64,000 nt of DNA. Origin: Alisma plantago-aquatica (taxonomy: Eukaryota; Streptophyta; Magnoliopsida; Alismatales; Alismataceae). The stretch is taken from contig OY856410.1 in the NCBI GenBank assembly GCA_963693085.1, positions 1,391,848,863-1,391,912,862 of the forward strand. Direction: 5' to 3'. The notes under the pieces were generated by a model. That model worked only from the letters and a program-made list of their open reading frames with translations, did no database searches and was not told the DNA's origin. The stretch's first letter is position 1. Each line of letters opens with the position of its first letter. This document shows, piece by piece, positions 22,635-34,487 of this stretch. The translations under genes were made by a program, and so were the position numbers.

Positions 22635-25600
22635 TGTAAGGCCCCTAAACTTTAGTAATGAGTTGAATAAGCTTAATTATCATAATTTAATTCTTATAAC
22701 CCTAATATAATATTGTTATATTCTTTGGGATCATAAGACAAGCTTAAGTTTCAAATTTGGTCCAATTTGAACACTGTTTGAGCAAGTTATGCAATTTTAT
22801 GCACATTTTGGATTTTTATGCAATTTACCCAATTGAGAGGTTTTCTTTGTAATTTATCATTTGAATTATGTTCCTTGTATATTATATCATCATTATTGAG
22901 CTTTTTGAGACATGTATCACCTATTTAAACCTTGGTTTGAAGGTGTTTTCTCCAAGGGTATTTTAGGGTTTACCCCTTCATGGATGAGCTACCTTTAGTA
23001 GCTATCAACTAGTGAGTTATTTGTTTTTCTTGGAAATTTAAGACACGAGGGATAATAATGTCTCTATGGACATTGGGGGAGCTTATTGTGTGTGTTCTTG
23101 TATATTCTTAATAGTTTAAGGCCATGGACACTTGGAAAGATACTAGAACTTCAACTTTTTCTTTTTCATTATCTTAAAGTTTCATATACTTATCCCTAAG
23201 CACCAAAATGAGCCGTTTTCTCTCCACCACTTCCCTCCTTCTACAAACCTTGTCCTCCCTATGTTCTTCTGCGAATTTCCTATCCAAGTAAGAAGAAAGA
23301 AGTGAGCTTCTTGGAAAAAAATATAGGGTTGCAATTGACTTCCTTTTAGGGTTTAAAAAGCTTCCTTCTAGTGATCTTGACCTAACAGAGTAAGAATCCC
23401 CTTCTTTCCTCCATTTATTTCTTTGTTATACTTTATCCTACCTTTATCCAGGTTGTAACCTTGCTGTTCCATGGTAGAAATTGCTCTAAATATCTAAAAC
23501 CCTACCTTTCTTGCTCCTTATGCTTAGGGTTTGCTCATTTGATGAAGAAAGGTGCTAGATGGACGAGTTCATAGCTTATACTTAGATTTTCTACCCTACC
23601 TGCTAGAGTTTTCTTCTGTTTGGGGTTTCATATTTTCATTAAAGGCAAGTTTTATAACTTGCTCCACGTTTATTTCTTACCATAAGCTTTCTAGATCATG
23701 TTCTTGCTTGAAAATGATGATCCATGCACTAAAAAGCTATGCTTGACTTGGATTTCTATTTCTATAATATTTCCTATTCTGATTTCAGTTCTAGATGAAC
23801 CTTTTATCATGTGTACGTTATTCCTAAGGTATAATATGACTTGGATCAGGTTGGTTTGACAACCTATGGTGCTAAGCACCTATCAACCAATGGTCAATTT
23901 TAAGATTTTAAGCTAATTTCTTTTATAAACCCATGACCCAATGATGGTACCATTGCAACAACCCTATGGTGCTATCTTTATGACAACTGATAGTCGGGAT
24001 CAAAGGTGTCAGATGATGGTGACAACATATGATCACCCCCTTAGGTCAGGTTTTGGATCAATTATAAGTTTAATGATCAACCATTAAGTACCCTACTGAT
24101 GTTATCAATCAATGATGACATTAGCTTAATATTTGATGCTGATTAATGAATATAGTGTCTATCTAACAACCTATGGTGATTTAATAGTCACTAATGATGG
24201 TGGATCATGTTTCTACAACCTATGTTGAGTTAAGCATTGTATTTGTAGCATGAATTAAGCCTTAGACTAATGGTTTCTTGGGTCACTTGATGCAATGGTC
24301 AGACCTATACTGTAATTGATGATTTTAACATATGAACTTGTCCCAATGGTGAAGATATACTATTTATTCCTCCAATAAAGTGTAATGATGGATAATGTAA
24401 TATGTTGATCCTAATAATGTGATTTAGATGGTTTCCTTTATATGATCAACTTAAGGAGCTTACTTGTTGACAATGGATGGCTTGTTTTAAATGAACAATC
24501 AATTGTGGGTTTTACCCTACTCTCAATGGAACTTTTTGTGTTGTTAATCAAGGGATGTCTAGGGTTAAATGGTGACTATTTCTAGAGCACAAATCAAGGA
24601 CTTCATAGGTGGTTTATCCAAGGTTTTTACTTATGTAAACAACCAATGGTCTTACCTTTTAAACATCCAATGGTTCTGGGTGACATTTTGGTATGGTGAT
24701 ATGGGTCGAATGATGATGGAACAAATGGAGGGTTACCCTTAACAAGGTAGTCGTACTTATTCACTCATATGAATATAAGGAATGATAACCATATTGTGTG
24801 GATATGTAACCCTAATGAGGTATAGCTTGTAATACCTAGCTTTAATATAACTAAATGATGGTAATTGGGTTTGAATAGTCCTTGAATGATTAATGCAATC
24901 ATTAGGTACTCTTTTATTGTTGTTGAAACCCTAGTATGCTATAACCCGATGGCTACATCTTGATTTATGTGTGGGTTCATACTTGAGAATAGTATGGAAA
25001 GTGATTGTGATGCTTCACCTTATGCATCCATGATCCAATGGGGATGTCATGAGTTAGGGTTTGGGTATAAGTGCTGATTAGTAACATTGATATAATTTAT
25101 CATGTTGAAACTAACTCTAATGTAAATAGATAACGATGAGTATTCATGTTTAACATTCTTATATGATGGAATGATGGTGGAATAACCTCCTTAATATGAT
25201 CATAACCTTAATATGTTAATTGTTGGTTATCATAGCCGCATGGTTGATACTTTCTTATGATAAACATGTGCATCATGAATATGATGAGGGTTAATCATAT
25301 CTATATTCTTTGCATGTTGATGTAATATAGGAATGTTCTTAACGTTAATATAACCCTGCTATGATTGTTTATGAATATCTCCTAGCTCATTAATGCAATA
25401 TTGTGTTGATCCGGTGTATTAAATGTAAGTGATATTGACGAGCCTTGTTATAAGACATGCAAAGATAATGATGATCTTGTAGGGAATAATATGATGGTCT
25501 TAATGTCCTTTGGGCATGGTTGAGCCATGGATGAGGTGTAATCCTCTTGTGTTGATAAGGGTTGATACCCTGTGATATTGTGAACATGATTTATATCATG

Positions 25601-27547
25601 TGATAGTATGATGGTCTTAATGACCTTTGGGCATGGTTGAGCCCTGAATGAGGTGTAATCCTCTTATGTTGATAAGGGTTGATACCCTATGATATTGTGA
25701 AAAGGATTTATATCTTGTAATAGTATGATGACTAGTGTGGTCTCATGAATGGCAAGTGAATAGTACCATGTGATGATGAGATGAGAAATTGTGTTTCACA
25801 CATTTTATATCTTTTCAAACTTGTGATATTTATATGCTTGCTATAAGTGAATTAGGGTTTGTATGTCCACTTGTTTGATGCAGCCTTAATTCACCCAATT
25901 GGCATAACTAATCAAGTGCAACTCTAATCATGTAGTGCCTTATGCCGTAAAACTATCTTCAGTGTCAGAACTTGCTGGATGGTGAAACGAGTATTCCTAA
26001 GGGAAACTCAGAGCGCATACTGTTGAGTATGTGGGGGTGGCAGGTTGAGGATATATCCTTGTCATCCACAATGCAGATTATGGAGGTTGGCTATGGTCAT
26101 GCCTCATACATCTGATGTGATTGAGAATGGATGTGGTCATGTATCGGTGATTATAACATGATGTGATTAGAGGACAACTGCGGTTGTACCTCAGTGATTG
26201 GGTTTGAATACCCTAGGTGCTAGTGTTATGACCTGTACCAAGGTGGGCTAGTTATAGAACTATATGTCTCTATGGTGGTAGCTTTGACTGATATGTCACT
26301 GCCTTTTTACTCGTACTGATCGAGGGGAAGAGATCTTAGGATATCGACACTCTTAAATCTTGTACGGAATCGAATAGCCCTTCACAAGGGTCGGTTGGAC
26401 TTTGGATGGTACAATTCAAATTCCCTAGGGCGTAATAAAAGGTGTAATACATCCGTGTAGCATATTTGTTTAGGGTTATACATAAAGTTTCACATTGGAT
26501 GATAACCCTTGTTTGTTATCTTTACATAAAGATGATGCTTAGTGCAATTAAGAGATAGTATATACACTTAGGTTGTGGTTATGCTTAATATTGTAGATGC
26601 GTACATACAATAGCTATGCTTGTATTGATAACTATATTGCTACTGCTGATTATAATCGTGATGCTAGCTATCTCATCTTATTAGTTATGTTTAGCATGCT
26701 AGCCATGCCTTTGTAACTAGAGATGCATCACTGCTAATAATGCTTATCCAGATAGTTGTGCTTATGTTGTAGCTCTTCTTATGATGTTGAAATGTTCAAC
26801 CTGTTAGGCATATGGATGTTGTTAGCTATGCATACGATACTAAATTTATTCATGATGTTAGAGATGCTCATGCTGCTCGACTCCTTATATTGTTAATAGG
26901 GATATGAGAATAGTCTGACTAATGAAGATAGTTATTATCTTCTCCTTTGTGTATTTCGTTAATCATCAGTGCTCTGAGCTTATTTGTTATATCTGATTAA
27001 TTTGCTTAATTGTTTAATTACTTAAAAATTTTGTAATCAATAAACATTATTGGAGGTTATATCTCTTCCTTGGACATGGGTCTCACCCTTGTGATTTGCC
27101 ACATTTTTTTAGGTAATAGGAAGTGATGAAAAAAAACATGTGGTAGCAAAGAGGAGCTATAATACTGAATCTTTGAGAAAGTTGATTAGATGTATAGTGT
27201 GTCCTAAAGTCGTCCCTATACTCTCAGGTCTGGGTAGGAAAAGTTTGTATACGGTGTTTCAAATGAATTGAAATTTTGTTAGCATGTTGATGTTTGTTGT
27301 GCGGCATATAAAAATATTGTTCTCATGTATATATATGTTGTAACTAAGGCAATATAACTATTTTTTATCAAATTCTTGGCATAGTATGGATATAAGAAAG
27401 ATGTTGGGCTCTTATGCAAATGTTTCTGAGCTGATGCTAACGTTGAAATCGATTTTAATTTACCCATATTTTTGGGTATGTGATTAATTAGTGATCGATT
27501 ATGCTTTATGTTTTGAGTAATCTTGTTTAGTGTAACAGGTTCTCACA
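22635..27547 (+). mobile_element. 4.91-kb solo-LTR-like unit (copy 2), plus orientation
   Basis: It starts TGTAAGGCCCCTAAAC and ends ACAGGTTCTCACA (TG...CA). The flanks are CACAA (22,630-22,634) and CACAT (27,548-27,552), a 5-bp duplication with one change; the uninterrupted 5' LTR of the Sirevirus at about 43,701-43,705 carries CACAT. It aligns with 3886-8575 end to end and differs by small indels and by an extra 117-bp repeat. No gag, pol or second LTR. Reading frames are not shared between the two copies, so no protein is encoded. Confidence 0.9.
25491..25724. repeat. 117-bp tandem duplication in copy 2
   Basis: Units 25,491-25,607 and 25,608-25,724 each begin ATGATGGTCTTAATG and contain CTTTGGGCATGGTTGAGCC. 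Copy 1 has a single shorter unit at about 6,731-6,838. The two units differ at several positions, so the duplication is not recent. Confidence 0.85.
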
Positions 27548-27725
27548 CACATGGTACAACTTGACCTATAATCATCCAAACATGTATAAAATTGCATAGT
27601 ATTTGTACTTGAATCTTGACTTAGTTCCTTGATTACCAGAAACACTTAATACACATGTTAGTGACACAATTTGGAAAATATTTACATCATCAAAATTTGA
27701 GTGTGGCATATAAAAAAAGACAACA

Positions 27726-27967
27726 ATCTACCCCTTTTTATGATGACACATTTTTCCATAAGATAAATTGGAAGTAGACAATTTAGAACTTCATACCTTT
27801 TAAAATACCTTTTTGTTGATAGCCAATTTATCTCATGATTTTTTCTTCCCTTTTAAATTGATGTGTTGATAGCCAATTTATCTCATTGGGTTTTCTCCCC
27901 CTTTTTCATCTCAAAAAGATAGAAAGTTACGAAAATGACTCCCCCTTAGTGAGATATTCCCCCAAAA
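27726..27967 (-). promoter_or_regulatory. Multiple polypurine tract (MPPT) of the Sirevirus
   Basis: On the minus strand the stretch holds at least five purine runs: TTTTGGGGGAA (27,957-27,967), AAGGGGGAG (27,939-27,947), AAAAAGGGGGAGAAAA (about 27,891-27,906), AAAAGGGAAGAAAAAA (27,839-27,854) and AAAAAGGGGTAGA next to the LTR (27,727-27,739). Two are embedded in a duplicated module carrying TTGATAGCCAATTTATCTCA (27,815-27,834; 27,866-27,885). A multiple PPT is a described Sirevirus hallmark; it primes plus-strand DNA synthesis. Confidence 0.8.
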
Positions 27968-28141
27968 TACGATGATCAATTTAAAGAGGGAAAACTTATG
28001 TTCAATGTGTTAACTGAAAGGGAATACCGATTGATGGGGAGATCCGAAAACAAAGATAAAAATTTGTCACATCAAAGCATAATAAAAAAACCATATATGA
28101 TCAAGGAAATGATATTAAAATGTTGTCTAATTTCCTATGGT

Positions 28142-28540
28142 AAGGAATGTGAAGTCCACCATGATAAGAAGACCTATTAAAAATACAATTTTATAAAGAG
28201 TGTCTCAGTATCAATGTAAGGAATGTTAAGTCCTCCATGATATGGAGATTTTCCATAAAAAGATATAACCAAAATTGATTCCTCAATCATTTTCAAAGAA
28301 TCTTAAGCCTGAAAGTGATTTGAGAATCTATTAAGCACAAAAAGAGATCAACAAAAGAATCTCTAGACCAAATATAAGGTATGCTAAGCCCATATTGGTA
28401 TAGAGAAGCCATTAAGCACCATAATAACAACTATAAAAGAATTTCTAAACCAAATGTCAAAGGAAGTTAAGCCTTTATTGATATAGAAATTAATTAAGAG
28501 CAGAAAAGATATGCAAGTTATATTAAAATATTTTAAGATC
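28142..28540 (-). repeat. Imperfect tandem repeats of 74-83 bp upstream of the MPPT
   Basis: Plus-strand starts at 28,142, 28,218, 28,294, 28,376 and 28,459, with a weak sixth near 28,533; each begins with a form of AAGGAATGTTAAGCC, continues with a GATATAGAGA-like block and ends around ATTAAGCAC and CTAGACCAAAT. Sireviruses are known to carry conserved repeated motifs in this untranslated region. Confidence 0.75.
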
Positions 28541-29206
28541 CCCTTAACCTCATACCTAGTAAAATGAGATCAAAAATAAAAAAATTGCCATTCTAGAACT
28601 CAAATTTTATGATAAAGTATTCATGTCATATGTAGAAATCAAGAGATCTAGTAAAAGTTTGAATCTATAAATCAAGTTATAAGAGATTCAAATAAATATT
28701 GTCACCAATTAGATCACATTCAATAATGATTTTGACTAAATTGTTGCTTGGTCCAAGTGTTAGTCTATTGAGATGCTAAGGTATTGTAGTAGAAAACTAA
28801 TTTAAGTATAATAAGAATGAATGTGCTAGCAATATTATTTATCTCCATATTAAAATCAAAAGGATTTGCTAAATTATCCCCCACCCTTAATGTAATGCTC
28901 CTTCTAGAGCATGTCATACAAGGTAAAAAAATCAAATTTAGCTATAGGAAGTATGAATATTGTATAGGGAGACATGAAACTTCATTTCTTAGTTCATTCC
29001 ATGATAATGTTAATAAGAGTACAATGCTTGAAGTAAAAAGAAATACATTAAAAAAGCAACATGGATCCAAATAAAATATCTACATATTCTTAATGAGATC
29101 AAGAGCATAGTCCAAATTAGAACCATTTCCTCTAAAAGAAGCATCACCATAGTATTGTACAAGAGTATCCAAAGTTAAAGCATTTGCGGTCACCAAAGCA
29201 TAGGCT
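28541..29206. other. Sirevirus internal untranslated region
   Basis: AT-rich, no domain on either strand. The plus-strand frame at 28,817-29,074 runs against the element and has no recognisable product. Confidence 0.5.
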
Positions 29207-30379
29207 TCAAGAAAGATAGGGGCTCGAGAAAAATGGAAGTGGGCAACAATGTCTTGAAGCTATGATGCAGAATACTATTTGTGATGAAGGTTGGATGGTG
29301 GTGCTATTGGTTGTGAATAGTTGAATCTTGGATTGTATGGAATCTGGGGTATTCAATGTTAAGGCTTGCTTGTGTTCATTGAGATAAGTCATTGCATGGT
29401 GTTGATAATCCATGTGTTTTCCAAGTTGATAGGCAACACCTTTGAAATAGGCAAATTCATTCTCATGAGTGTAAGAGGAAGGTGGAGAAGGAGTAGTAGG
29501 GTCATGAGGAGCCTCTTCTTAATTTCTAGACCATTTATGATAAAAGTTAATTTCCATTTTTTCAACAGTTTGAAGATCTCTAGGATGTAACCTCAACAAG
29601 AGAGAGGTTCACAAATGGAATGCTCAATCAGATGACATATAAAGTCATAAAAGGGTGGTCATCCATTAAATTCAAGCATTTCTTGGAAGATGAGCTTCAC
29701 AAAATTAATGTGAATTTTCTTGAGAATAACATAAATGAGATACATGCAGAATTAAGAAATTTCTATTTTGTTGTCCCTAGGAGAAATATTGGAACTAATA
29801 ATAAGATTGATTATTCAAGCTTCTTAAGTGAGAGAACAGGCATAAAGAGTACATCATGTCTCATGATAAGTGGCACCAGGGATTAGAATAAATCTTTTAA
29901 TATAATTTAGTGAAACTTCTCCTTGTGAATGGGTTGAAAATCTATTTAGAGGGTTGTTGGTGGTGATATCAATATGGTTTTTTAAAATAGTTTGCTTGAT
30001 GTCAAGAAAGGTATAGATTGTATCTTCATTAATAGTAAAACTATGGCCATTTACCATGGAGGAGAAGGAGAAAACATCTTTGTCTAAACAAATGAGATTA
30101 GCAAAGAATTCATGGATAGATTTCGATGACCAAAAATGATAGCTTGAAATAAGAAATCCTTCAAGATGTTGAACTTTGATAGAGGAACAAGTTGAATCAC
30201 ATGTGAGTATGGATCTACATCCACGGTCATAAAAAAAGAGGTGTCCTTGAAGACAAGGTGAATAACTTGTCGGTGGTACTAGAGTTGATGAAGGTGATGT
30301 CGTTGATGATCACTAGTTGATCAACTTGCTTCTTTTCGAAGAGCATGTTCTTTCTCCCGCTGTGAGAAGATGATGCCAT
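29207..30379 (-). pseudogene. Additional ORF of the Sirevirus (plant transposon-associated type)
   Basis: On the minus strand an ATG at 30,379 starts MASSSHSGRKNMLFEKKQVD and stays open to a stop after TPLFL, where the frame shifts in a T run. It then reads HEFFANLICLDKDVFSF, MVNGHSFTINED and FLDIKQ (about 30,140-29,985), and after further damage a polar tail with HENEFAYFKGVAYQLGKH ending at 29,207. The FFANL...D...S.V.G..F.I....I..FL pattern resembles the 'putative plant transposon protein' domain (about EFYANL......V.VRG..I......I...LG) found in extra ORFs of plant retroelements. The resemblance is by eye and the function of that family is unknown. It has its own upstream TATA box. Confidence 0.55.
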
Positions 30380-30860
30380 TGGAAGTTGTAGTGGAATAAT
30401 GGAAAATAATGCTAAAAATTAGAAGAGAAATGAGTATAAAGAAGCTTTGTGGTGTAGTGTAGCTCACAAAGTCGAACGGGAGTAGAGAAAATCACCTAAG
30501 GAGGTTTGAAGATGAGAGCTAGACATATTGTGTAGAGAACAGATGAAATGGATTATATTTATATGCTTATGAAAGATTCTTGGTAAAAATTTATTTCGAC
30601 CGGGTTCTCCAATGGTCAAATAATATCTATAAAATAGCTAGTTCGGTCGAAGGAAGCGTCGACTGTGTTTGTTCAGTCAAAATTATTTTTGATCGAGGAG
30701 ATGTCGATCAGACTTTTTTTAAACCAGGGACTCACTAGATTCAAATAAAACATCGGCCGAAAGACTATTTGGTCCAACTCTTACATGATCAAGCGCTTAC
30801 CTTTTGAACTTTTTCTTGACCGAAAATTTTTATTTCAAGTTAAAAAGAAAATTGATTTGG
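30380..30860 (-). promoter_or_regulatory. Putative internal promoter with LTR U3-like motifs
   Basis: On the minus strand TATAAATA (30,556-30,563), the same octamer as in both Sirevirus LTRs, lies about 177 bases upstream of the additional ORF's ATG. Between 30,580 and 30,860 there is a cluster of TCGACCGA, TCGACTG and GTTGGACCAA-type motifs that also crowd the U3 of the LTRs (for example 17,046-17,330 and 43,198-43,510). Similarity is at motif level; I could not align it base by base to the LTR. An internal promoter derived from, or converging on, the LTR signals is inferred. Confidence 0.45.
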
Positions 30861-31071
30861 CCAAAGTAATTAATGTTTTAAATTAAGACATGCAAGTGAA
30901 TTTTTATTTAAATAAAAAGATATACAAATTAACATAAAATTAGGTTGAGAATAAGATACAAATATATTTATCAAGATTAAGAACATGTCAAATCTCAACA
31001 TGTTCTCTTTTTATTCTAAGTTGGGGATTTCGGAACCCAACCATGTCAAGGGCTCCTTTCTTTTGATAATC

Positions 31072-32257
31072 ACATGAAATGTGATAATGTCCAAGACGTT
31101 GACAGTAGTGGCATGAAATAAAAGATATTTGATTTCTCTTTTCAAAATTTTTTAATTATACAACTTTATTTTATAGGAACATGTAGAGTTCTAATATTGG
31201 AAGCATATGTGTTTTTTATTTTAGGCACATGTGAATATTTGTTCTTTGGCACACATCCTAAACCTCTCCTCCCTTCTTGTTTAGAAACATAAACTAAGAT
31301 ATTAATCATGCATCAATCTAGAAATTTGTGTTCGTAACTCAACATTTTCAACAAGTTTTATAGTTAAGTCTAGGTTTACTTGAGCAATATTTGAAATTAA
31401 AGTATCTCTTAATTTTACTAAAACATTATAATATGAATGAGTGCACAAAATAGATTTAGTTATAATCATGTACTTTAGCAAGAATATCAATCTTTTATTG
31501 AGAGAGAAGACTATTTTATTTTCAAGAACAAGTATTTTAGCCTTATAACTCTCAATAGATTCTTTTAATATACTATGCGAAGATTTTAATGTATCACTTT
31601 TAGAAATAAGATTATTTAGATTAATATGAAGTTCATCAACAGTTTTAGCAAGTTTCTTCAATATATTTTTCATGAAGTTCTTCAAGACTACTAACCACTT
31701 CTTCTTAACTGAAAAATATTTACCTCATTGATATCTTCTTCATTCACTTTTTCCATGAGACATTCTACCTCCACCTCTTTTCTAATTTCACTATCATCAC
31801 TTGATTGATCCCATGCAACTTTGTTGGCTTTATCTCCTTTGTCTTTCTTCTCAAATGAGGACTTCTTACCTTTCTTGAGTTTCAGACATTTAAAAACCAA
31901 GTGGCCTTTATTTCCACATTAAAAGCACCTAGAAGAAGATGAAGGAACACTATGAGTTTTGTTAGAATGAAATATCTTATATTTCTTACCATCTACAATC
32001 AAGGTACTTTCATCATCTTCATCACTTGTGTCACTTCTTTCTTGAATGATGTTTCTTGATGACACTTTGGTGGTTCTAAGAGAAAGATCCTTCCTTCTCT
32101 CCTTTTATTGTTTGATTTCCACTTTTTCTTCTTCCTCAAGGGTGACTTCATGTGTTTCCAAGTTTCCTATGAGCCGTTCCATCTTTATTATTGTAAGATC
32201 ATTTGCCTCCTCTATTGTGGTGACCTTTGATTTGTACTTGTGTGGAAATGACCTAAG
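31072..32257 (-). pseudogene. Sirevirus gag, C-terminal part
   Basis: On the minus strand, right after the Copia insertion, the frame reads SFPHKYKSKVTTIEEANDLT, the Copia gag block LP..W..KV..I.E..DL. A first CCHC knuckle at 31,885-31,927 reads CF(stop)CGNKGHLVFKC. Then come an acidic stretch (WDQSSDDSE), a leucine/lysine-rich coiled-coil-like segment (31,302-31,685) and a second, perfect knuckle CHYCQRLGHYHISC (31,072-31,113; C-X2-C-X4-H-X4-C). This two-knuckle plan fits Sirevirus Gag, which packages RNA in the virus-like particle. Stops interrupt the frame, so it is not translated as one protein. Directly downstream, where protease and integrase should start, no pol is found. Confidence 0.8.
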
Positions 32258-34473
32258 TGTTGGTAAGGTATGCCCAGAAAGCCAATCATATGATGATTGA
32301 CATGGCATATACCATATAGGATTTGATTAATATTCATAAAGGCAAGCTTCCAATTTATTTTGTTTCACTCAGTTATGAGATAATGAGGAAAAATTATGAA
32401 TGTCTAAATAATGATAATACTCAATAACGTATGTCTTCAAGTATGCGACTTGGAAGGATGAGATAATATGAGTGTTAAGAGTGTGTACATTCTTATGTCC
32501 CCAGTAGTTTGTTACTGTGGAAGGTAGATAGACACCAGTAACACACAAGACTAGAGTATGGGTTGGTTGATGACATAATCTCATTAGTCATGATATGGCA
32601 ATATCAAACCAAGCACACATATACATGTTAGAGAACAATGTATGAGACAGACCGACCTTGAGAGTGACACATGGAAACCATCATTGGTGTTCATAGTTAG
32701 CTCTTATAGTGAAGGTGGTGATTGTGATTCTTAGACCTGAAATTACTACACTCGTTATTTGTCATTGGATACGCTTTGACATCATCAAACATAGTCTTGA
32801 AACATTGTTTGTTATAAGGGTGATGATTGGGTGACTTTTGGACACATGGGGATAGATTGTGAGTGATAGAGATGGGATTTATTCCTCCTAATGAAGTATG
32901 ATATTATGACCACTTGATAGCCAAGACTGAGAAATGCATGCACATGCACATGAGAATTAATATATGATATAGAGGTCACATTATCTCAGACAGTTCACGC
33001 TTGATTCAAGGAACATAAGATGAACATTGAGAGGATGATGATTCCAAGCCTCAAGTTCACTCTAGATATCAGAGTCAAAGGAATTACATAATCACATTGT
33101 AGGTTGAAGTTGTTCTCCAACTTTCTATTCCCTTGGGTAGCATTGATATGCGACTAGGCACCACTCCTTATTTGTGATGCCATAAGTTAGTTATGGACAT
33201 TCATTACCAACGTGATATGGGATCTATAGGGTCACACACATAAGAACTCATCTAGGAGAGGAGTTTATCTTGAATGATGATTGGATTGATTACTAAAGTG
33301 TTTAGGTATTCATTTCACACAACAGATTGGCTGAGTGGACTACAAGATGACCATCTCACAGGGTGAGATGGCTGTTTGGGGATCCAAACGAGCATCTCAA
33401 GTGTTGAGATGGCCGTTTGGGTGCTCAGGCTAATCATTTTGAATTGGCTAAATTCTACCTAAATTGAGGAGTGAAATGTCTGGTTCAATCTATTGAACCA
33501 ACCAACTCAACTCAGGCTCACCAGACAACCATCTAGGTGAGAGAGACGGGCATCTTGCATGGGTGAGATGGCTCAATTGGGCCAAACGAAGGTTCTGGAT
33601 GTTTCCCTCACTTGTGCCGATTGCACATTAATTCTGGTGCAAGGAATTAATATGTAATATTAATTGAAATTGAAATTTCCAAATTCATGTGCGATTGGGA
33701 GACTGTAAAATGACCATTTGGCAGTGCGATACGACCGTCTCGTGTGACCAAATGACCGTCTGGGTCACCAGATGACCATTTTGACTATTGCAGGCTACAA
33801 AAATTTAAGATCTTCTGGCCCCTTCCACTCCCGCATAGATCCTGAATAGATTGGGAACCCTGGCCCTAACCCCACCTATAATTAGAGGGGTAGTGGGGCT
33901 TCCCAAAACACAACAATAACATCAACTAAGAATCATTTTCTCTGATAATTATTGTCCTCTCAGGTTGTGGTAGCTGAGAGAGCCCAAGAAAGTCCTACTG
34001 GACAAGGGAGGGATAGGGACGGGAGTAAACAATTGAGGATTGTTGTTGTGGGAAAGCAAGTTGGTGACTAGTATGCCAATGGGAGGGACAACTGTTTCCT
34101 GTCTATTCTAGTTGAACGATAGGAATTCTAGTTGGTCTGTGTGAACTACTCTAGAGGCAGGAGTCCTTTGGCTACTTCTAGGAGAGCAATGTCAGCCTGT
34201 AGTCTGTGGTGAGACCATAGGAGTTACTGTGGAAGTTGTTGTGTTCATTGTTTGTGTTAAAGACCAAGAGCTGCACAACCACCGTCCAAGAGAAACTAGT
34301 TGACAGTTGCATTAAAGTGAGTTGTTGTCACTAGACTTTCTCCAGGACCAGGTTTAACTCATTAAACTATCCTTCCTATTTTATACTAATTGACACGATT
34401 TTTCTGATATTGGAATATAGATAGATTAAATTTTTATTTCCCATGTTATACTCTATGCCCGTAGTTTCCAATA
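32258..34473 (+). repeat. 5' LTR of the Copia element
   Basis: 2216 bp, direct copy of 39,686-41,883. It has about 45 bases near 33,637-33,682 that the 3' LTR lacks. Motifs of the form GACCATYT / GACCGTYT recur between 33,340 and 33,785. TATA region TATAATTA at 33,877-33,884, where the 3' LTR keeps TATAAATA. Confidence 0.92.
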
Positions 34474-34474
34474 T

Positions 34475-34487
34475 TGGTATCAAATTC
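34475..34487 (+). promoter_or_regulatory. Primer binding site of the Copia element
   Basis: TGGTATCAAATTC directly follows the 5' LTR; TGGTATCA matches the complement of the 3' end of initiator tRNA-Met, the usual primer of Copia elements. Confidence 0.8.

Larger units (their letters stand above)
16097..27725 (-). repeat. Sirevirus 3' LTR, split by two large insertions
   Basis: On the minus strand the LTR starts TGTTGTCTTTTT at 27,725 and ends GAGATTCCA at 16,097. Its pieces (27,725-27,548; 22,634-22,409; 17,326-16,097) align in order with the 1593-bp 5' LTR at 42,286-43,878, which serves as an uninterrupted reference and shows the empty sites of both insertions. Shared landmarks are GGGTGAATAGAGC near the 3' end, the TATA box, TCGGTCGAGAA-like motifs in U3 and the GGTACAACTTGACC block near the 5' end. 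Confidence 0.9.
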
